A stretch of 64,000 nt of DNA from Fibrobacterota bacterium (GCA_028287465.1 JAQBPO010000006.1:1-64000); one strand, 5' to 3'; positions 25,482-34,950 are shown, counted from the stretch's first letter. A program made the numbers and translations. Notes: generated by a model not told the origin, from the sequence alone.

Positions 25482-26321
25482 ATGAAAAAGACCTTGCTCC
25501 TCCTGGCCGCCCTCGGGGCCATGAACGCTTTCCCGGTTCCGACCTATTATACCTTCACCGGGAAAATCAATTTCGTCCCACAGGATCAAGGCGGCTACGC
25601 GGCCGCGCATGGGATCAGGGCCGGGAACGCGGTCACCTACGTCTTCGCAGTGGATACGGCCGTGAACGGATTCACCAAGTCCAAAGGCGCGAAGCTCACC
25701 AAGCCGGATTCCATCAATGAGGGGACCGGCTACCGCGCCGACTATTATTTCGATTCCCTGATCGCGCCCTCGCTTTTCTCCCCTGCGGTGACGGACAGCT
25801 CTTCGGGTTCCTTTTTCGGCTTCCACACCGCTTCCAAGCTGGGAGCCAACTTCCGGTATGCCGCCGCATTCCAGACCATCATCGGGGACAACAAGCATTT
25901 CACCCAGGTCATCATCAACATCGGGGACGCCACCGCGACCACCTTCCTGCCCGTAGTCGGGGCCCAGGTCACGGCCAGCGAAGCGTACTCCGATTCCTCG
26001 GCTGCGGCCTCATCCGCGTCCATGACCATGACCCTGACCGGGGTAAGCGCCACCCGGCCCGTGATCGGGATCCGGCCGACCGGGCCGATGCGCCAGGGAT
26101 GGATGCAGGCGGACCTCCGGAATGGCGCCCTTGTCCTGCGCAACCGTTCCGGCGGGCGGGCGGAAGCCTCCATCCTGGGCCTGTCCGGAAAGACCCTTCA
26201 GGCCATTTCCATGGAAGAATACGCGACCATGCCTTTGGCCGGCCTGCCCCGCGGATTATACCTCCTCAGGATGGAATCCCCGGGCCAAGGTGGACCGGTC
26301 CTGCGCGCCTTCATGCCTTGA
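25482..26321 (+). CDS. Secreted protein with T9SS-like C-terminal sorting domain
   Basis: A 279-residue product with signal peptide (KKTLLLLAALGAMNAFP). Residues 20-200 are beta-rich (YYTFTGKINFVPQD; VTYVFAVDTAVNGF) and match no family I can name; similar all-beta proteins appear among cell-surface secreted proteins. Residues about 205-279 show the T9SS type A plan: LRNGALVLRN, ASILGLSGKTLQAI, LPRGLYLLRME and a short final strand. Clear ribosome-binding site (CAGGGAG). The preceding sigma54 activator could regulate it, but I found no -24/-12 element in the 80-base gap. Confidence 0.75.
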   Translation: MKKTLLLLAALGAMNAFPVPTYYTFTGKINFVPQDQGGYAAAHGIRAGNAVTYVFAVDTAVNGFTKSKGAKLTKPDSINEGTGYRADYYFDSLIAPSLFSPAVTDSSSGSFFGFHTASKLGANFRYAAAFQTIIGDNKHFTQVIINIGDATATTFLPVVGAQVTASEAYSDSSAAASSASMTMTLTGVSATRPVIGIRPTGPMRQGWMQADLRNGALVLRNRSGGRAEASILGLSGKTLQAISMEEYATMPLAGLPRGLYLLRMESPGQGGPVLRAFMP

Positions 26322-26391
26322 TTCCGGGGCATCCTCCCCGGACATCCGAAATGGGTCGATATCGATCGCGCCGAAGCGTATTTTCCCGTCC

Positions 26392-27384
26392 ATGTCACTC
26401 CTGCGTTACGACGTCACCACTCATGATTGGGTCATCTACGCTCCCGAGAGGGCCGGCCGCCCCCGGGAGGTCCATGCGGGCGCCGTGGAAGAGTCCCAGC
26501 TTTCCGCTTGCCCTTTCTGCCCCGGCCACGAGGCCGGGACCGGGCCGGAAACCCTTTCCATTCCGGACCCGCGGCACCCGGGTCAATGGAGCGTCCGGGC
26601 CGTCCTGAACAAATTCCCGGCGCTCTCCCGGGAGTCGGCGGGGGGCCTGACCGAGAATGGGCGGCACTTCCAGGAATTCGACGGCTACGGGGCCCATGAA
26701 GTCATCATCGAATCCCCGGATCACTTCCGTACCCTGGCCATGCAACCGGCGGACCAGATCGAGCGCATCCTTTCGGTGTTGCAAATGCGATACCGTGGCC
26801 TGATGGGCGATTCCCGCCTCAGGGCGATCATCATATTCAAGAACCACAGGGCCCAGGCAGGCACTTCCCTCCGGCATCCGCATTGGCAGATCCTGGCTAC
26901 GCCCCTGGTTCCGCACCTCTTGCGGCAGAAGCATGCCATCGCCACCGATTATTTCGATCGCAACTTCAAATGCCTGCATCTGGTCCTCCTGAATGAGGAG
27001 CTTGCGGCAGGCCGGCGGATCGTGGCGAAGAACGAGGAGTTCGCCGCCTTCGTACCGTATGCCTCCTATCTTCCCTACCAAATCCGCATCATGCCCATCG
27101 CCCAACAACCCGGGTTCTCCAAGGTCTCGCCGGCCCGGATGGCCTTGCTGGCCGCATTGTTGAAGGATGTCTTCGGGAAACTCAATGCCTCGCTGGGTGA
27201 CCCGGCCTTCAACCTGTCCCTGGTCTCTCCCCCCATAAGCGACGAGGACGAGGATTATTTCCTCTGGCACATCGACATCTTCCCGAGGCTTTTCACCCAG
27301 GCCGGTTTTGAATTGGGCAGCGGCATGGCCATCAATCCGGTATTGCCGGAAACGGCCGCTGGGACCCTGCGGGGCCAAGCCTGA
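26392..27384 (+). CDS. galT: Galactose-1-phosphate uridylyltransferase
   Basis: The 330-residue enzyme belongs to the GalT branch of the HIT superfamily. The zinc motif CPFCPGHE lies near the N-terminus, and the active site HPHWQ is at residues 162-166, with His164 the expected uridylylated nucleophile; the usual fourth residue is Gly, here Trp. LNKFPAL and GAHEVIIESPDH are also typical. It exchanges UMP between UDP-glucose and galactose-1-phosphate (Leloir pathway), or acts on a related sugar phosphate. The Trp substitution resembles GalT-like UDPG/ADPG transferases, so specificity is open. No galK or galE is nearby. The ATG at 26392 has a weak ribosome-binding site. Confidence 0.88.
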   Translation: MSLLRYDVTTHDWVIYAPERAGRPREVHAGAVEESQLSACPFCPGHEAGTGPETLSIPDPRHPGQWSVRAVLNKFPALSRESAGGLTENGRHFQEFDGYGAHEVIIESPDHFRTLAMQPADQIERILSVLQMRYRGLMGDSRLRAIIIFKNHRAQAGTSLRHPHWQILATPLVPHLLRQKHAIATDYFDRNFKCLHLVLLNEELAAGRRIVAKNEEFAAFVPYASYLPYQIRIMPIAQQPGFSKVSPARMALLAALLKDVFGKLNASLGDPAFNLSLVSPPISDEDEDYFLWHIDIFPRLFTQAGFELGSGMAINPVLPETAAGTLRGQA

Positions 27385-27443
27385 GAGGGGAAGGTTTCCC
27401 CGCGGGCGCTGAGGTTGCCGAACACCCCCTCGCATGGTTTGGG

Positions 27444-28445
27444 TCATCCCTGCACGCGGAGAACCGCCGCCCCCGGAAAGGCCGAGGCTTTGAGCGCGGC
27501 CAAGGCGCCGTTGGCCCCCGCGAGCGGGAAAGGGTTGACCTGGGCGCGGATGGTTCCGCGGGCGGCCAGATCCAGGAACTCGATTACGTCCCGGCGCGTC
27601 AGGTTCGCGACGCTCCTCAAGCCCCGCTCGTGGTACAGGAGCGGGTACGGCACCATCGGCAACGGATCCATATGAACGGCATTGATGGCCACCGTGCCTC
27701 CCCGGCGCAGCCGGGACAAGGCGGCGACCGCCACCCGGCCGGAGGGCGCGAAGGTTACGGCCGCATGCAGGGGTTCCGGCGGTTCCTCGTCGATACCGCC
27801 GGCCCAGGCGGCTCCCATCGCCAAGGCCTGCCTCCGGTGGGATTCCTCCCGCGTGAAGGCGTAGACGCGGCAATCCCATCCCAAGGCGACCTGGAGGGCC
27901 AGGTGCGCCGAGGCCCCGAAGCCGAAAAGCCCCAAGGCCTGTCCAGGCTTGATCCCGGAAACCTTCAGGGAGCGGTACCCGATGACTCCGGCGCACAGCA
28001 AGGGCGCGGCTTCCATCGGCGGTAACCGTTCCGGAAGCCGGAAGGCGAAGGCCGCCCGCACGATCATGGATTCCGCGTACCCGCCGTCCGCATGCAGGCC
28101 CGTGAACCGGGCATTCTCGCAGAGGTTCTCAAGGCCGTCCCGGCAGTAGCCGCATCGCCCATCCGTGGAATGGAGCCAGGTGACCCCGGCGGTTTCCCCG
28201 ATGCGGAATCCCTCCGCGCCTTGACCCAAAGCATCCACCTCGCCGACCACCTGATGGCCCGGTATGAGGCTTGCCTTGGCGGGAGGGAGGTCGCCTTCCA
28301 CGATATGCAAATCCGTCCGGCAGACCCCGCAGGCCAGCACGCGCAGGCGTATCTCCCCAGGGCCTGGCCGCGGCTCTGGAACATCCCGCAATTCAAGGGG
28401 AAGGCATTCCGGCGGCCCGGGCCACCTGAGGACCATGGCTTTCAT
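27444..28445 (-). CDS. Zinc-dependent alcohol dehydrogenase family protein
   Basis: A 333-residue medium-chain dehydrogenase. The catalytic zinc region is ACGVCRTDLH with Cys39, and PGHQ with His64 in place of the usual GHE. The structural zinc loop reads STDGRCGYCRDGLENLC: three cysteines (98, 101, 109) remain, while Asp95 replaces the first. The coenzyme site GLFGFGASAHLALQ has a Gly-rich turn, followed by REESH, favouring NAD(P). It would oxidise an alcohol or reduce an aldehyde in the cytoplasm. The start lies three bases after the stop of the histidine kinase gene, so the two are one transcription unit. It converges on galT. Confidence 0.87.
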   Translation of the reverse strand: MKAMVLRWPGPPECLPLELRDVPEPRPGPGEIRLRVLACGVCRTDLHIVEGDLPPAKASLIPGHQVVGEVDALGQGAEGFRIGETAGVTWLHSTDGRCGYCRDGLENLCENARFTGLHADGGYAESMIVRAAFAFRLPERLPPMEAAPLLCAGVIGYRSLKVSGIKPGQALGLFGFGASAHLALQVALGWDCRVYAFTREESHRRQALAMGAAWAGGIDEEPPEPLHAAVTFAPSGRVAVAALSRLRRGGTVAINAVHMDPLPMVPYPLLYHERGLRSVANLTRRDVIEFLDLAARGTIRAQVNPFPLAGANGALAALKASAFPGAAVLRVQG

Positions 28446-28448
28446 CGG

Positions 28449-30455
28449 TCAATACGCCCGTTCCCCATCCTGCGGATGGTTCACGTAAAGGTTGGTGGGA
28501 AGATACACCTGGACGGCCGAGCCCTCTCCCGGCCTGCTCTCGACATGGATGGTCCCGCCGCATTGGTGGATGATCCCGTACGCGCTGGACAGACCGAGGC
28601 CCACCGCGAACCGGCCCATTTCCTTGGTGGAGAAGAAGGGATCGAAAAGCCGTTCCTGGATCTCCACCGGTATCCCGCGTCCCGTGTCCTGGATGGAAAC
28701 GCAATCGTATATCCCGGGCCGCACGAGCAGGCTCTCCGCCGCCGCCGGATCCGATAGGTCCTGCTTGCGGGCGGAAATGCTCAGCGAGCCTTCCTCGGCC
28801 ATGGCCTCACGCGCGTTCGCGAGGATGCTCAGGATGGCCTGTTCCAAATGGGTCGGTTCGGAGAACACCTGAGGCAGGTCCGGATCGAGTTCCAGACTCA
28901 ATTGCACCCTGTCGCCCGCGGCTTCCCTGAATCGGGGGAACCGCTCCTTGAGAAAGGATTCCAATTGGATGGGCCTCGGGACGATAGGTTGCTTTCCCGC
29001 GAAGGCGAGAAGTTTCCGCACCAGGTCGGCGGCCCGCTTTCCGCTCTGGAGGATTTCCATGAGGCCGGGACGCACGAGTAAAGGATCATCGATGCGATCC
29101 AGCAGCAGTTCTCCGTACCCGATAACCGCCGTCAGGTCATTGTTCAGCTCATGGGCGATGCCGCCCGCCAATCTGCCGATGGCTTCGAGCTTCTGGGCCT
29201 GGGCGAATCGCCTCTCCATGGCCTTGAGCCGCGCCTCGGTCCTTTTCCGCTCCGAGATATCCATGAAGGTGACGACGGCGCCAATCACCGCGCCGGTGGT
29301 GCGGACCGTGTGGATCCGGTACTCGACCGGAAACATTTGGCCGTTGGCCCGCTTGAACTCCCCTTCCCTGTGGATTTCCCTTTCCTCCTGGATCGCCGAA
29401 ACCATGACGCAGTCCCGACCTTGGCATGGGCGCCCTTCGGCGGGACCATGCGGCATGATAAGATGCAGATCGAGGCCCAATATCCCTTGCTCGTCCGGGT
29501 ATCCCAGGAGGCTTAGGCAGGAGACGTTGGCGAAGGTGCACATGGCATTCAGATCGAATCCGAAGATCCCTTCGACGGTCGAATCCAGCAAGCGCTTATA
29601 CCGCTCCTCGCTATCGAGGGCCAGATCCTCGGTGATCTTCTGGTCGGTGCGATCCCGGAGGATCTTGATGAAACCCTCCAATTCCCCTGGGCCGTTCCAA
29701 ATCGGCGTCACCAGGCCCACCCCCCAGATGCGCGAGCCGTCCTTCCTGATGTGCCACCTTTCATCCAGGGCGCGGCCTTTCTCGATGGCCGTCCGCAGCT
29801 CCCATTCCGGGACGCCGGCATCCCGGTCTTCCCTGGAAAAGAATTCCGAAGCGTGCATCCCCAGGATTTCCCGCTCCTGGTATCCCAGGATCCGGCGCAC
29901 CTGGGAATTGCTGGCGACGACGAAACCATTCGAGTCTTCCCACAGAATGGCCGTATCCTGCATGCCATCGATGGCGGCCCGATTCCGCGAATCCTGATCC
30001 TTGAGATTGGACTCCGTGATGGCGGTCGGCGGCGTTCCCCGGGGTCCAGAAGGATCGGCATCCTTCCGGAACTCCTTGGCGCGCTCCACCCAGATTTTCA
30101 CCTTGGATAGGAGGAGCTCCGAAGGCACCGGTTTTGCCAGGAAATCCACGTTACCCATGGCGAAACCGGTCGCGGCAAGGGAATCGTATCCGTCCGGCGG
30201 GGAAAGGAGCAGGATGGGCGTGGTCCGGGATTGTTCCCGATTCCTGATTTGGGCCGCGATGGAAAGCCCATCGGCATTGGGAAGCTGGATCGACAGCAGG
30301 ATCAAATCGAAGGATTGGCTGAAAAGAAGGGAAAAGGCCTGGCGGGCCGATACGGCCGTTGTCACGGAGTATTCCGCGCCGGAAAGGATGCCGACCAGGT
30401 GCTGTAGCCCTTGGGGATTTGATTCGACCACCAGGATAGAGAAGGTATCCGTCAT
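28449..30455 (-). CDS. Sensor histidine kinase with N-terminal pseudo-receiver and two PAS domains
   Basis: The ATG at 30455 follows GAGGAG and gives 668 residues. Residues 1-125 have a receiver fold, but the phospho-acceptor position in DLILLSIQLP is Ser55 instead of Asp and the acidic pair is Glu11-Ser12; Lys108 is kept. Two PAS domains follow (about 155-285 and 290-405; the first with RWHIRKDGSRIWG). The kinase core has His435 in GGIAHELNND and an ATPase domain with DTGRGIP and GLGLSSAYGI. No membrane helix, so cytoplasmic. It should autophosphorylate on His435 and pass phosphate to a separate receiver. It is translated just ahead of the alcohol dehydrogenase gene. Confidence 0.9.
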   Translation of the reverse strand: MTDTFSILVVESNPQGLQHLVGILSGAEYSVTTAVSARQAFSLLFSQSFDLILLSIQLPNADGLSIAAQIRNREQSRTTPILLLSPPDGYDSLAATGFAMGNVDFLAKPVPSELLLSKVKIWVERAKEFRKDADPSGPRGTPPTAITESNLKDQDSRNRAAIDGMQDTAILWEDSNGFVVASNSQVRRILGYQEREILGMHASEFFSREDRDAGVPEWELRTAIEKGRALDERWHIRKDGSRIWGVGLVTPIWNGPGELEGFIKILRDRTDQKITEDLALDSEERYKRLLDSTVEGIFGFDLNAMCTFANVSCLSLLGYPDEQGILGLDLHLIMPHGPAEGRPCQGRDCVMVSAIQEEREIHREGEFKRANGQMFPVEYRIHTVRTTGAVIGAVVTFMDISERKRTEARLKAMERRFAQAQKLEAIGRLAGGIAHELNNDLTAVIGYGELLLDRIDDPLLVRPGLMEILQSGKRAADLVRKLLAFAGKQPIVPRPIQLESFLKERFPRFREAAGDRVQLSLELDPDLPQVFSEPTHLEQAILSILANAREAMAEEGSLSISARKQDLSDPAAAESLLVRPGIYDCVSIQDTGRGIPVEIQERLFDPFFSTKEMGRFAVGLGLSSAYGIIHQCGGTIHVESRPGEGSAVQVYLPTNLYVNHPQDGERAY

Positions 30456-30717
30456 GGTTCTCCTCGGGAGGATATTGGGTGGGTTGCGGCCCGCGCACGG
30501 AACCGGAAGCCTTAAAAGTATCCTCCGGGATCGGCCCGGCGCAAGGACTCTCAACCGCGGGCGCGGTATTCCCACCTGAACCGCGAGGATGCCTGCTTTT
30601 TAGTTAACCCCCCGGTCCTGGATACCGTATATCCTAAGTGTGCGGCCGGTGCCCGCGGCCTTTCGCGGCCTCGAGGCATCCGGGCCCGGACGCTTTCCCC
30701 TTCAGACTGGAGGTTCC

Positions 30718-30963
30718 ATGCAATTGGAACATCACGATTTGCACCATGAATTCCCGGAACATACCGATCGGATCCACCTGCTCAAGGTATCGGACGCCCA
30801 TTTCGGAAAGTTGTTCTCCGAATACGATAGCCTGGACCATGAGGTCCGTAAGTTGGAAGAGGACGGTTCGCCCGTCGCGGATACGAAAATGGATGCAATG
30901 AAGCTGGATCGGGTGCGCCTGAAGGACCTGCTTTACGCCTACCTCATCGCTCCCGCCGTCTAG
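30718..30963 (+). CDS. YdcH (DUF465) family small protein
   Basis: The ATG at 30718 follows CTGGAGG and gives 81 residues. The pattern HHDLHHEFPEHTDRIHLLK, FGKLFSEYDSLDHEVRKLEE and LKLDRVRLKDLLYAYL-type ending fits the DUF465/YdcH family of small helical-hairpin proteins; the exact last segment here reads DRVRLKDLLYAYLI. The family is cytoplasmic and of unknown function. It is the only plus-strand gene inside the signalling island and is flanked by divergent and convergent kinase genes. An imperfect hairpin at 30982-31015 follows its stop but lacks a U-tract. Confidence 0.82.
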   Translation: MQLEHHDLHHEFPEHTDRIHLLKVSDAHFGKLFSEYDSLDHEVRKLEEDGSPVADTKMDAMKLDRVRLKDLLYAYLIAPAV

Positions 30964-31041
30964 AATCGGCCTTCGAAGTCCGGGGCCAGGCCATCCGCAC
31001 GGAAGGCTTGGCCCCAGGTCTCCCCTACCTCACATCCCCGT

Positions 31042-33063
31042 TCAGGAATTCGGGCCAACCGCGGGCATGGCCGCGATCGCTTCGTCGATCTTCGCGAGCA
31101 GGTCCAGGACCTTGAACGGCTTGTGCAGGAATACGCACTTCCTGTCGGGCATGTTCAAGGCGGACAGGGCGTCTTCGGAATAGCCGGACATGAATACGAT
31201 CGGGGCATCGGGTTTCCGGGAGAGGATTTTCCGCGCCATCGCCAGCCCGCTCATTTTGGGCATCACCACGTCCGTGACCACGATATCGATGGCTTGGGAT
31301 TGGGCTTCGAAAATCGCCAGCCCCTCTTCGCCGTCCTTGGCTTCCAGGATCCGGAAGCCGCTTTTGCGCAGGACCTCCGAAGCCAGCCTCCGGACCGTGG
31401 CTTCATCTTCCACGAGCAGGATGGTTTCCGTCCTGGTTTTGCCCGTTCCCCTGGAAGGGGCCGTCTGCTTGGTTATCAGCCTTTCCTGGGGTGGGACGGA
31501 CTCGTTTTCAACGTAGACCGGCAGGTGGATCTCGAATTCCGTTCCGGTTCCCGGCACGCTGGTCAGGGAAATGGTGCCCCCGCTCTGCTGGATGATGCCG
31601 TACCCCGTTGAAAGGCCCAGGCCGACGGAACCGGTCGCTTTGGGCTTGGTCGAGAAGAAGGGATCGAACGCATGCGCCGATGTTTCCTCATCCATCCCCT
31701 TGCCGTTGTCCTTGAAGATCACGGTAACGTAAGGTTTGACCGCGATGGTCCCGTCCGCGTCGGAAGGACCCGTAGGCTTGGCGTCCGATCCGGAAGCGTT
31801 TGCGGCGCTGGCGTTCAAGGCGGTCGCATCGCTTGCGGCGCTCGCGGCTTCGGCCGCGCCGGCTTTCGCGGCTACCTTCCGGGTGGCCGCCGAACTCTCG
31901 GTACGGATCGTGACGTCGCCGCCATCCGGCATGGCCTCTTTCGCGTTCAAGGCCAGGTTCAGGAGCACCTGTTCGATCTGTCCCTTATCGAGGTAGGTCA
32001 TTTCCAAATCCGGGTCCAGCACCGTATGCAGTTGGATATTCCCGCCCAAGGTCATCCGGAACATGCCTTCCATTTTCAGGATGATTTCGTTCAGGTTCAA
32101 AGGGACGGGCGTAATCATCTGCTTGCGGCTGAACGAAAGCAGGTCGCGCGTGAGATTCGCCGCGCGGTTGGCCGAAGCCAGCATCTCCTCGAGCCATCCC
32201 TGATGGTGGCTGTCCTCGGGAATCGAGGACGCGAGCAATTCGCAATACCCGATGATGGAGGTAAGCATGTTATTGTAATCATGCGCCACCCCGCCCGCCA
32301 GCCTGCCGATCGATTCCATCCGGTCGGCATCCTCCGCGCGCTTCCGATCGGTGGCGTCTCGAAGCACCTTGATGAAATCGGATTGGTCCTTGTCGCCTTG
32401 CACCGGCATGACCGCTCCCGATGCCCAGAAGCGGGACCCGTCCTTGCGCTGATGCCATCGCTCGTCCTCGGATTTCCCTGCGGACCGCGCTACCACCAAT
32501 TCCTTTTCCGGAACGCCGGCCTGGATGTCTTCCGGGGTGAAAATGGTCGAAAAGGGTTGCCCGAGGACCTCGCTTTCCTTGTAGCCGAAAACCCGTTCCG
32601 TGCCCTTGTTCCAACTCCGGATGAGGCCGTCCTTGTTGATCAGGAAGATGGCGTGATCCTTGAGGTTCTCCAGGACGAAATCCATTTTCCCGTCCGGGAT
32701 GCTAAGCGTCTTGGTGGCGTCCGGCTGCGCGCCTGCATCGCGGAGGATCCGGACGAACCCTACGGGCTCGCCGTCTTCCTTCAACAGCGGATAGACGACT
32801 CCGGCTCCGCGGAATCGGGTTCCGTCCTTCCGGAGATTCCATTCCTCCCCGCCACCCCTTCCGGTGGAAAGCGCGGTTTCCATTTCACGATCCGGGACCC
32901 CCTTGGCGACCGCTTCGGGCGAGAAAAGCAGGGAGGCGTTCCGTCCCTTTATCTCTTCCGGGCCGAATCCGAAAATCGCGGTTGCGCCGGAATTCCAGTT
33001 CAAAATGGCGCCAGACAGATTCGTGAGGATGATCGCGTGATCGGGGACGGTGGGAATATCCAT
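31042..33063 (-). CDS. PAS-PAS hybrid histidine kinase with C-terminal receiver
   Basis: A 673-residue soluble hybrid kinase. Two PAS domains (about 1-115 and 120-245) are clear tandem paralogues, sharing GVPxxE, RKDGxRF and IRD-type blocks. The phospho-acceptor is His261 in GGVAHDYNN. In the ATPase domain, DNGKGMD and GLGLSTGYGI are intact, but about 45 Ala/Ser/Asp-rich residues are inserted between the N-box (NLALNAKEAMPDGG) and the G1 box. The receiver (about 545-665) is complete: EDE, Asp598 in VVTDVVMP, Ser in FMSGYS and Lys in LHKPF. There is no DNA-binding output. Same strand as the next kinase upstream, separated by 173 bases. Confidence 0.92.
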   Translation of the reverse strand: MDIPTVPDHAIILTNLSGAILNWNSGATAIFGFGPEEIKGRNASLLFSPEAVAKGVPDREMETALSTGRGGGEEWNLRKDGTRFRGAGVVYPLLKEDGEPVGFVRILRDAGAQPDATKTLSIPDGKMDFVLENLKDHAIFLINKDGLIRSWNKGTERVFGYKESEVLGQPFSTIFTPEDIQAGVPEKELVVARSAGKSEDERWHQRKDGSRFWASGAVMPVQGDKDQSDFIKVLRDATDRKRAEDADRMESIGRLAGGVAHDYNNMLTSIIGYCELLASSIPEDSHHQGWLEEMLASANRAANLTRDLLSFSRKQMITPVPLNLNEIILKMEGMFRMTLGGNIQLHTVLDPDLEMTYLDKGQIEQVLLNLALNAKEAMPDGGDVTIRTESSAATRKVAAKAGAAEAASAASDATALNASAANASGSDAKPTGPSDADGTIAVKPYVTVIFKDNGKGMDEETSAHAFDPFFSTKPKATGSVGLGLSTGYGIIQQSGGTISLTSVPGTGTEFEIHLPVYVENESVPPQERLITKQTAPSRGTGKTRTETILLVEDEATVRRLASEVLRKSGFRILEAKDGEEGLAIFEAQSQAIDIVVTDVVMPKMSGLAMARKILSRKPDAPIVFMSGYSEDALSALNMPDRKCVFLHKPFKVLDLLAKIDEAIAAMPAVGPNS

Positions 33064-33236
33064 TTCAACCTTTCAAAGGTGGGGCGAATCTCCTCGAAGG
33101 GAAATGGGTCACTTTCGAGGAAAAATAGAAAAAGTACCAAAACCGGACCGGCAGGCGGTCCCGGTATCCGGCTAGTTCAATCCAATTCGCCGTATTTGTT
33201 GGGCGTTCCGGGGTCGCCGGAACCGGCGATCCTCGT

Positions 33237-34841
33237 CTATGCGGAAGCCTGGACGCGGCGCAACGGGGCTTCGGCCTTCAGGCCAATCGAAACCGCCGGG
33301 AGGAGGATCCTGAATTCCGTCCCCGCTCCGGGCGCGCTTTTGACGAAGATATGTCCATTGCTCTGCTTGATGATTCCGTATACGGTGGATAACCCCAGTC
33401 CGCTCCTTTTATTGCATCCCTTGGTCGAGAAAAAGGGTTCGAAGATCCGGGCTACCGTTTCCGGGTCCATGCCGGCACCCGTATCGGCGATGGACAGGGA
33501 TACATAATACCCGGGCCGGATCGTTTCGAAGGGCCCCGAATGATACGACTCCAATACCTGGGCACCCCCTTCATCCGGGATGTCCAGGATCCCCGTTTCC
33601 ACGGTAATGCGCCCGCCTGAATGGAGGGCATCCCGGGAATTCGCGACCAGATTCAGGATCACGGTTTCGATTTGCGCCGCGTCCACCCGGATCGGATACA
33701 GGCTTGCGTCCAGGCGAGTCTCGAATCCCAGATCGGCTCCCAGCTCTCCACGGATATCGGCCTCAAGGGACCGAATGACGCCATCCAGGTCCATGATCCG
33801 GTTCCGGAGCATCTGCCTCCGCCCGAAAGCGAGGAGGTCGCGGGTGATCTTCGTAACGCGCAACCCGGCCTTCTGGATTTCGACCATATCCCCGCGCACG
33901 GTCGAATCCGCGCTGATGGATTCGAGCACCATATCGGCGTACCCGGTAATCGCGGTAAGATGGTTGTTGAAATCATGGGCCACGCCGCCCGCCAATCTCC
34001 CGATGGCCTCCAGCTTCTCCGCATGCTTCAGGGCGTCCCTTTTTTCCTTCAAGGCCTTTTCCAGGCCCTTGCGCACCGTTATGTCCTCGACCATCCCTTC
34101 CACCTCGTCCGGATTTTCGGGTGAAATGGCCAGGGAAAGCGAAACCCAGATTTCGGTCCCGTCCCTGCGGATCATGCGCAACTCTCCCGCAAGCGCCGTT
34201 CCGTCGCGGCGGCCGGCCTCCCGCATCCGTTCCAGCGCCTCCGGGTCCCGTACCAGGGAGTCCACGGCCGGACCGGTGACCTGATCGAAAGAGTCGAACC
34301 CGAATATTTCCAGGAAAGCCGCGTTGGCGGAAATGAAGGAACCTTCCAGGTTACGGCGGTACACGCCCACCTTCAACCTCGAAAGGAGCCTCTCCATCCT
34401 GGCTCCCGAGTTGGCCGCCCGCTTACGGGCCGCATACCCCTCCACCTGGGCCCGGGCCGTGGCCGCCAGCCTGGGCAGACGGTGCAGGGCCTTTAGGACA
34501 TAATCGTCCGCGCCGGCCTTCATCGCCTCCACGGCGATTTCCTCATTGCCGGAATCCGTGAACATGATGATCGGGCAGGGATCCAGACGGGCCTTCAGCA
34601 GCGGGATGAGATCCAACCCCGTGGTCCAATTCAGGCGGAAATCCATGACTATTAAATCATACTGGGAGGCCCCCATGGCCTGTTCCAGGCTCCTTGCATC
34701 CATGACCTGCGTGGGGCGAAGGACACCGAATTCCCGGGAAAGGGTACGGAGAACCAAAAGCCTGTCATCGGCGTTATCGTCGATTACGAGGACCCTGGTG
34801 GGACGGCCACCCTGTAAAGTTTTCCGGCATTCCGCTTTCAT
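33237..34841 (-). CDS. Receiver-PAS-histidine kinase
   Basis: About 534 residues from the ATG at 34841; a TTG at 34877 would add 12 residues, and neither has a strong ribosome-binding site. An intact receiver comes first (IDDN, Asp67 in VMDFRL, Thr in MFTDSG, Lys in YVLKAL). A PAS domain covers about 150-270 (GVYRRNLEGSFISANAAFLE). The kinase core has His289 in GGVAHDFNN, N-box LNLVANSRDAL, G1 DTGAGMD and GLGLSTVYGI. This receiver-first order suggests the kinase is itself controlled by phosphotransfer from another kinase in the cluster (inference). Cytoplasmic. Confidence 0.9.
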   Translation of the reverse strand: MKAECRKTLQGGRPTRVLVIDDNADDRLLVLRTLSREFGVLRPTQVMDARSLEQAMGASQYDLIVMDFRLNWTTGLDLIPLLKARLDPCPIIMFTDSGNEEIAVEAMKAGADDYVLKALHRLPRLAATARAQVEGYAARKRAANSGARMERLLSRLKVGVYRRNLEGSFISANAAFLEIFGFDSFDQVTGPAVDSLVRDPEALERMREAGRRDGTALAGELRMIRRDGTEIWVSLSLAISPENPDEVEGMVEDITVRKGLEKALKEKRDALKHAEKLEAIGRLAGGVAHDFNNHLTAITGYADMVLESISADSTVRGDMVEIQKAGLRVTKITRDLLAFGRRQMLRNRIMDLDGVIRSLEADIRGELGADLGFETRLDASLYPIRVDAAQIETVILNLVANSRDALHSGGRITVETGILDIPDEGGAQVLESYHSGPFETIRPGYYVSLSIADTGAGMDPETVARIFEPFFSTKGCNKRSGLGLSTVYGIIKQSNGHIFVKSAPGAGTEFRILLPAVSIGLKAEAPLRRVQASA

Positions 34842-34950
34842 CGCGGTAAAATTATCCAATTGGCCGAAAATTACCAATCGGTTTCTTCGTTGATTTTATT
34901 TAAGGGTATTTAAGGATGGGGTGGGGTTTCCGTTTGGGCAGGATCTCCCG

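Noticed and set aside
27387-27401. Terminator between galT and the dehydrogenase gene
   Set aside because: GGGGAA/TTCCCC forms a 6-bp stem with a 3-base loop but no U-tract follows on either strand.
26395-27996. 533-codon minus-strand frame over galT and the dehydrogenase end
   Set aside because: Overlaps two well-supported genes and contains no recognisable motif.
31672-33507. 611-codon plus-strand frame over the PAS-PAS hybrid kinase
   Set aside because: Antisense to intact kinase and PAS motifs; no ribosome-binding site or domain.
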